A stretch of DNA of 8,956 nt from an uncultured Eubacteriales bacterium (GTDB taxonomy: Bacteria > Bacillota > Clostridia > Lachnospirales > Lachnospiraceae). The notes under the pieces were generated by a model. It was not told the origin of the DNA, made no database searches, and saw only the letters and a program-made list of their open reading frames with translations. Position numbers and translations under genes: made by a program. Positions 6,438-8,956 of the stretch are shown in pieces. Where the stretch lies: positions 1-8,956 of the forward strand of contig OMSN01000104.1 in the NCBI GenBank assembly GCA_900313765.1, read 5' to 3'. The first letter of the stretch is position 1; every line of letters starts with the position of its first letter.

Positions 6438-8956
6438 TCTGGTACTGCTGCAGGAGAAATACTGCTGAATGTAAGTAAGCAGGAGCCGCTTACAGATGAA
6501 GCTATTGACTATTCAGTATATGCTCCCGGCGCATCCCGTGTCGAACTGTTCTTTGACTATGAGAACAATGAATGGTGGCGTGATGGTGTAGATGAAGATT
6601 CCATGGCGCGCGATGTGTGCTACAGGAATTCCGGCACCTATAAGATGGTAGCCAGGGCTTATTATTCTGGTAATGAAGGTGACTGGAGAGATTCTGCCCC
6701 GGTTGAGATAAGAGTGAGCGCTCCGAACGGACCGTTGGATGCGGAATTCCCTGATCTTCCAGGAACCCTGATCTATGGCGAGGACGGCCTTGACTTTACT
6801 TTCAACAGACCGGCGAATGCGGAAGGCATGGAAGTGAATGTCTGGTATGATCCGGAGGATGGAGAAGACAGAGTTCCCCTGCTTGAGATCAATACAAATG
6901 ATGATCCTTCGATCGGGGATGCGATCCATGCAGTCATCAGCAAAGATGAGGTGGCACAGGCTGGAGAAGGAAACCAGGTCAAGGTTGAAATGAAAGCCTG
7001 GGCAGTAGGATATGAGGAAAAACGGCGGGAATGGGCGATCCCGCTCCTGAAGCAGGCGGATGAAGAAATTGTCGGCATCACCGTGAGTTCGGATAGCGCT
7101 CCGGTCAATCAGGATGTGTGGATCAATGTCTTCCCGAAACAGGACGGAAAGAAGATAGCAGCTGTCCGTTTCTTCGATGGCAGCGATTTCTGGGAGAATG
7201 GCAGAGACATCACTCCGGAGAATGATGGATGGCGTTTTGACAGTCAGGGCAACTTCAGCGTTAGACACAGTTGGTGGAGTGAGGGCGTCTATACGATATA
7301 TGCAAAAGTAATGCTTGATGATGGACCAACCTGGTATACCACTGAGCCTGCAGCGGTCACGGTTACTCAGAGCGGTCAAGTCGGAGCATTTAGATTCAGC
7401 CTGGATACGCCCACAGTTTCACGCGGTGAGATGGCGAAGGTTACTTACGACGAATCTACGCACGCAGATCATTACTGGGTGGATCTTGAAAGGATAGACG
7501 GATCCAACCGGGAAGGGGTCGGCGCCTGGGCACATACAGATACATATGGAACCGCATACATTGCAACCGCAGAGTTAGAGCCTGGGACATATGAGGTCAG
7601 AGCGAAAGCATGCGGTGTCGGTTATGAGGGGCGTGAGGCAGATGATGGTCCGGTTATTCTGAACATCACAGATCCTGCCATAGAAGAAGGTACTGTATCC
7701 CTGCTTGTAGATAAAACAGATCTGAAGACGAGAGAAGACTATTCATTCTCTGTTCTCGCACCGAATGCCGAATGGATTGAGGTCGCGTTTGACTTTGACA
7801 GCACTGGCAACTGGAATCATGGCTGGATCGATAACAACGGAGGCGGTGAATCCTGGACAGAATCCAGGAGTTATGGCAATTCCGGTACTTATAAAGTAGT
7901 GGCCAGGGCACATTATTCCTCTGGTGATCCGGTAGAATCTGATCCGGTGACGATCACGGTCAATTCGCATAAGGGTAAATTGAAAGTCAGTCTACCGGAA
8001 AATCTGCCTGCTTATCTGACAACGGAAGATGACTTCACTTTCGAGGCAAGGATGCCGGAGAACGGTGAGAATCTGTCTGTAAATGTATGGCAGGATACAG
8101 ATGATGACGATGCAAGGGACCTGTTCAACAACTGGACAGAGGATGACAGCCTCAGCGTTACGATCACAAAAAAACAACTGGAAGCCGTTGGCGCGGGAGG
8201 AAACCTTAAGATTGCTGTTTCGGCCGAAGCATACGACTATGAGGGAACACGGGTAGAGTGCTCGATTCCAGTCATAGAAAAGCCGGATGCAGACAGGCTG
8301 GCCATCGAGGTAGATGCAACAGATACCCTGGTCAATAAGGATGTTCGCATCACAGTATCCCCGAAGCGTGCAGAAGATAAGATCCGTGCAGTCCGTCTCT
8401 TTGACGGAGAGGGATTCTGGGAAGAAAGCCGGCCGGAAAGGAACGGAGACCAGTTTGACGCTGCCGGAAACTTCAGCACGTGGATGAGCTGGTGGGAGCC
8501 GGGAGTCAAGAGAGTATTTGCCCAGGTTACCTTTGACGGAAACAACTGGCTGAACACGGATATCGTTGAGATCAATGTCCGGAAGAATGGAGATGTCGGA
8601 CCATTTACCTGCAGTATTGACAAGGGAAGTGTTGTTCGCGGCGAACTGGCTGTGGCAACCTTCACAAAGGCCGACCATGCAGACCATTACTGGATCGATA
8701 TTGATAAAAAATGTGTAGACGATGAGACAGGTCATACCTGGTGGGAACGGCGCAGTCATAAGGCAGACCGGATCGGTGAGCCGGGAAGCGTCAGCTTCGG
8801 TACCTCAGATCTGGAGCCGGGCGAATACCGTTTCATGGGCAAAGCTGCAGGAATCGGATACCAGGGTGGTGACGCTCAGAATGGATATTGCTACCTGACT
8901 GTGACCGACAGTGATACAGCGGAAGTAAACATCCGGGTCAACGTCAGCAAGACGCA
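6075..8956 (+). CDS. Repetitive surface protein, downstream part after frameshift, 3' partial
   Basis: Continuation of the same gene in another frame, open from the scar (homology from 6057) to the window end with no stop. The first in-frame ATG (6075-6077) overlaps the upstream TAA as TAATG. No signal peptide or good RBS is present, so any product started here would stay in the cytoplasm. By homology it is the rest of the broken gene. Modules: end of A2, B2 (about 6147-6455), C2 (6456-6732), D2 (6733-7071), A3 (7072-7379), B3 (7380-7692), C3 (7693-7980), D3 (7981-8300), A4 (8301-8595), B4 (8596-8928) and the start of C4. Signatures: A has RFFDG..FWE and a late WW; B has ADHYWVDI and EPGTYEVRAKA.GVGYEG; C has NSGTYK.VARA.YS; D has a SVNVW/EVNVW strand. 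Modules 3 and 4 are more divergent. The C-terminus and any anchor lie beyond the window. Confidence 0.75.
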   Translation, partial: MLDDGPVWYTTEPVVVTVNQTGNVGEFAFSLDTPTVARGGIAKVTYGESQYADHYWVDIERINGSDREGYGSWAHTDTYGTAYIATAEFEPGTYEVRAKASGVGYEGRDADDGPVILIITDSGTAAGEILLNVSKQEPLTDEAIDYSVYAPGASRVELFFDYENNEWWRDGVDEDSMARDVCYRNSGTYKMVARAYYSGNEGDWRDSAPVEIRVSAPNGPLDAEFPDLPGTLIYGEDGLDFTFNRPANAEGMEVNVWYDPEDGEDRVPLLEINTNDDPSIGDAIHAVISKDEVAQAGEGNQVKVEMKAWAVGYEEKRREWAIPLLKQADEEIVGITVSSDSAPVNQDVWINVFPKQDGKKIAAVRFFDGSDFWENGRDITPENDGWRFDSQGNFSVRHSWWSEGVYTIYAKVMLDDGPTWYTTEPAAVTVTQSGQVGAFRFSLDTPTVSRGEMAKVTYDESTHADHYWVDLERIDGSNREGVGAWAHTDTYGTAYIATAELEPGTYEVRAKACGVGYEGREADDGPVILNITDPAIEEGTVSLLVDKTDLKTREDYSFSVLAPNAEWIEVAFDFDSTGNWNHGWIDNNGGGESWTESRSYGNSGTYKVVARAHYSSGDPVESDPVTITVNSHKGKLKVSLPENLPAYLTTEDDFTFEARMPENGENLSVNVWQDTDDDDARDLFNNWTEDDSLSVTITKKQLEAVGAGGNLKIAVSAEAYDYEGTRVECSIPVIEKPDADRLAIEVDATDTLVNKDVRITVSPKRAEDKIRAVRLFDGEGFWEESRPERNGDQFDAAGNFSTWMSWWEPGVKRVFAQVTFDGNNWLNTDIVEINVRKNGDVGPFTCSIDKGSVVRGELAVATFTKADHADHYWIDIDKKCVDDETGHTWWERRSHKADRIGEPGSVSFGTSDLEPGEYRFMGKAAGIGYQGGDAQNGYCYLTVTDSDTAEVNIRVNVSKT
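6521..7673 (+). repeat. Long direct repeat, copy 2 (modules C2-D2-A3-B3)
   Basis: Intact partner of 5382-6437, retaining the 97 bases (7196-7292) that copy 1 lost. High nucleotide identity, compared with much lower identity to modules C3-D3-A4-B4 (7693 onward), indicates a recent tandem duplication of one 412-codon unit inside an older repeat array. Confidence 0.92.

Noticed and set aside
6513..7379. 288-aa open frame on the - strand, with similar shorter ones at 5407-5916, 5634-5969 and 6773-7108
   Set aside because: They lie antisense to the repeat modules and recur because the + strand DNA is repeated. No RBS, no recognisable domain, and the + strand frame has a clear protein pattern.
5382..7673. 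CRISPR array or mobile element as explanation of the repeats
   Set aside because: The repeats are long, in-frame coding units without spacers, terminal inverted repeats or transposase; they are tandem protein modules.
7992..8759. 255-aa open frame on the - strand
   Set aside because: Antisense to modules D3-A4-B4 of the surface protein; Cys- and Ile-rich composition of a shadow frame and no start signal.

Overview
The window looks like a chromosomal segment of a Gram-positive, clostridial bacterium, most likely in or near the Lachnospiraceae. Three things point that way. The glutamate dehydrogenase matches, as I recall it, the Clostridium symbiosum NAD-dependent enzyme very closely. The ribosome binding sites are strong AGGAGG types. 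The gene set (XRE regulator, membrane Ser/Thr kinase, large repetitive secreted protein) is typical of gut Firmicutes. The assignment is an inference, and base composition is moderate by eye.

Layout, all genes on the + strand. (1) 1-1209: glutamate dehydrogenase, lacking about 46 N-terminal residues at the window edge, followed by a pair of short related repeats and an intrinsic terminator (1287-1328). (2) 1430-3673: a two-gene operon. A 146-aa XRE-type helix-turn-helix protein is followed 12 nt later by a 574-aa Ser/Thr kinase with one membrane segment and an extracytoplasmic leucine-rich-repeat region. A long hairpin terminator (3745-3791) closes it. (3) 3810-8956: a large secreted protein gene with its own promoter region, a 5' hairpin, a strong RBS, a signal peptide, an acidic linker and then a long run of four alternating all-beta-looking modules, which I name D, A, B and C. 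It continues past the window end.

The surface-protein gene is broken in this sequence. Comparison of its own internal repeats shows a 97-nt deletion in the second A module at about 6056/6057. This moves the reading frame and stops translation at 6073-6075. Downstream, the other frame stays open for 2.9 kb to the window end with the same module order. The repeats on both sides of the lesion are about 90% identical by eye, and an exchange between them upstream of the lesion would remove it and restore the frame. The locus could therefore be a decaying gene or a reversible one.

The most interesting regulatory observation is that the 17-bp dyad GTATGC-N5-GCATAC occurs twice: next to the putative promoter of the HTH-kinase operon, and inside the terminator just upstream of the surface-protein promoter. 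If it is the operator of the HTH protein, the three genes would form one sensing and surface-display system: LRR sensor kinase, regulator, repetitive secreted protein. That link is a hypothesis.
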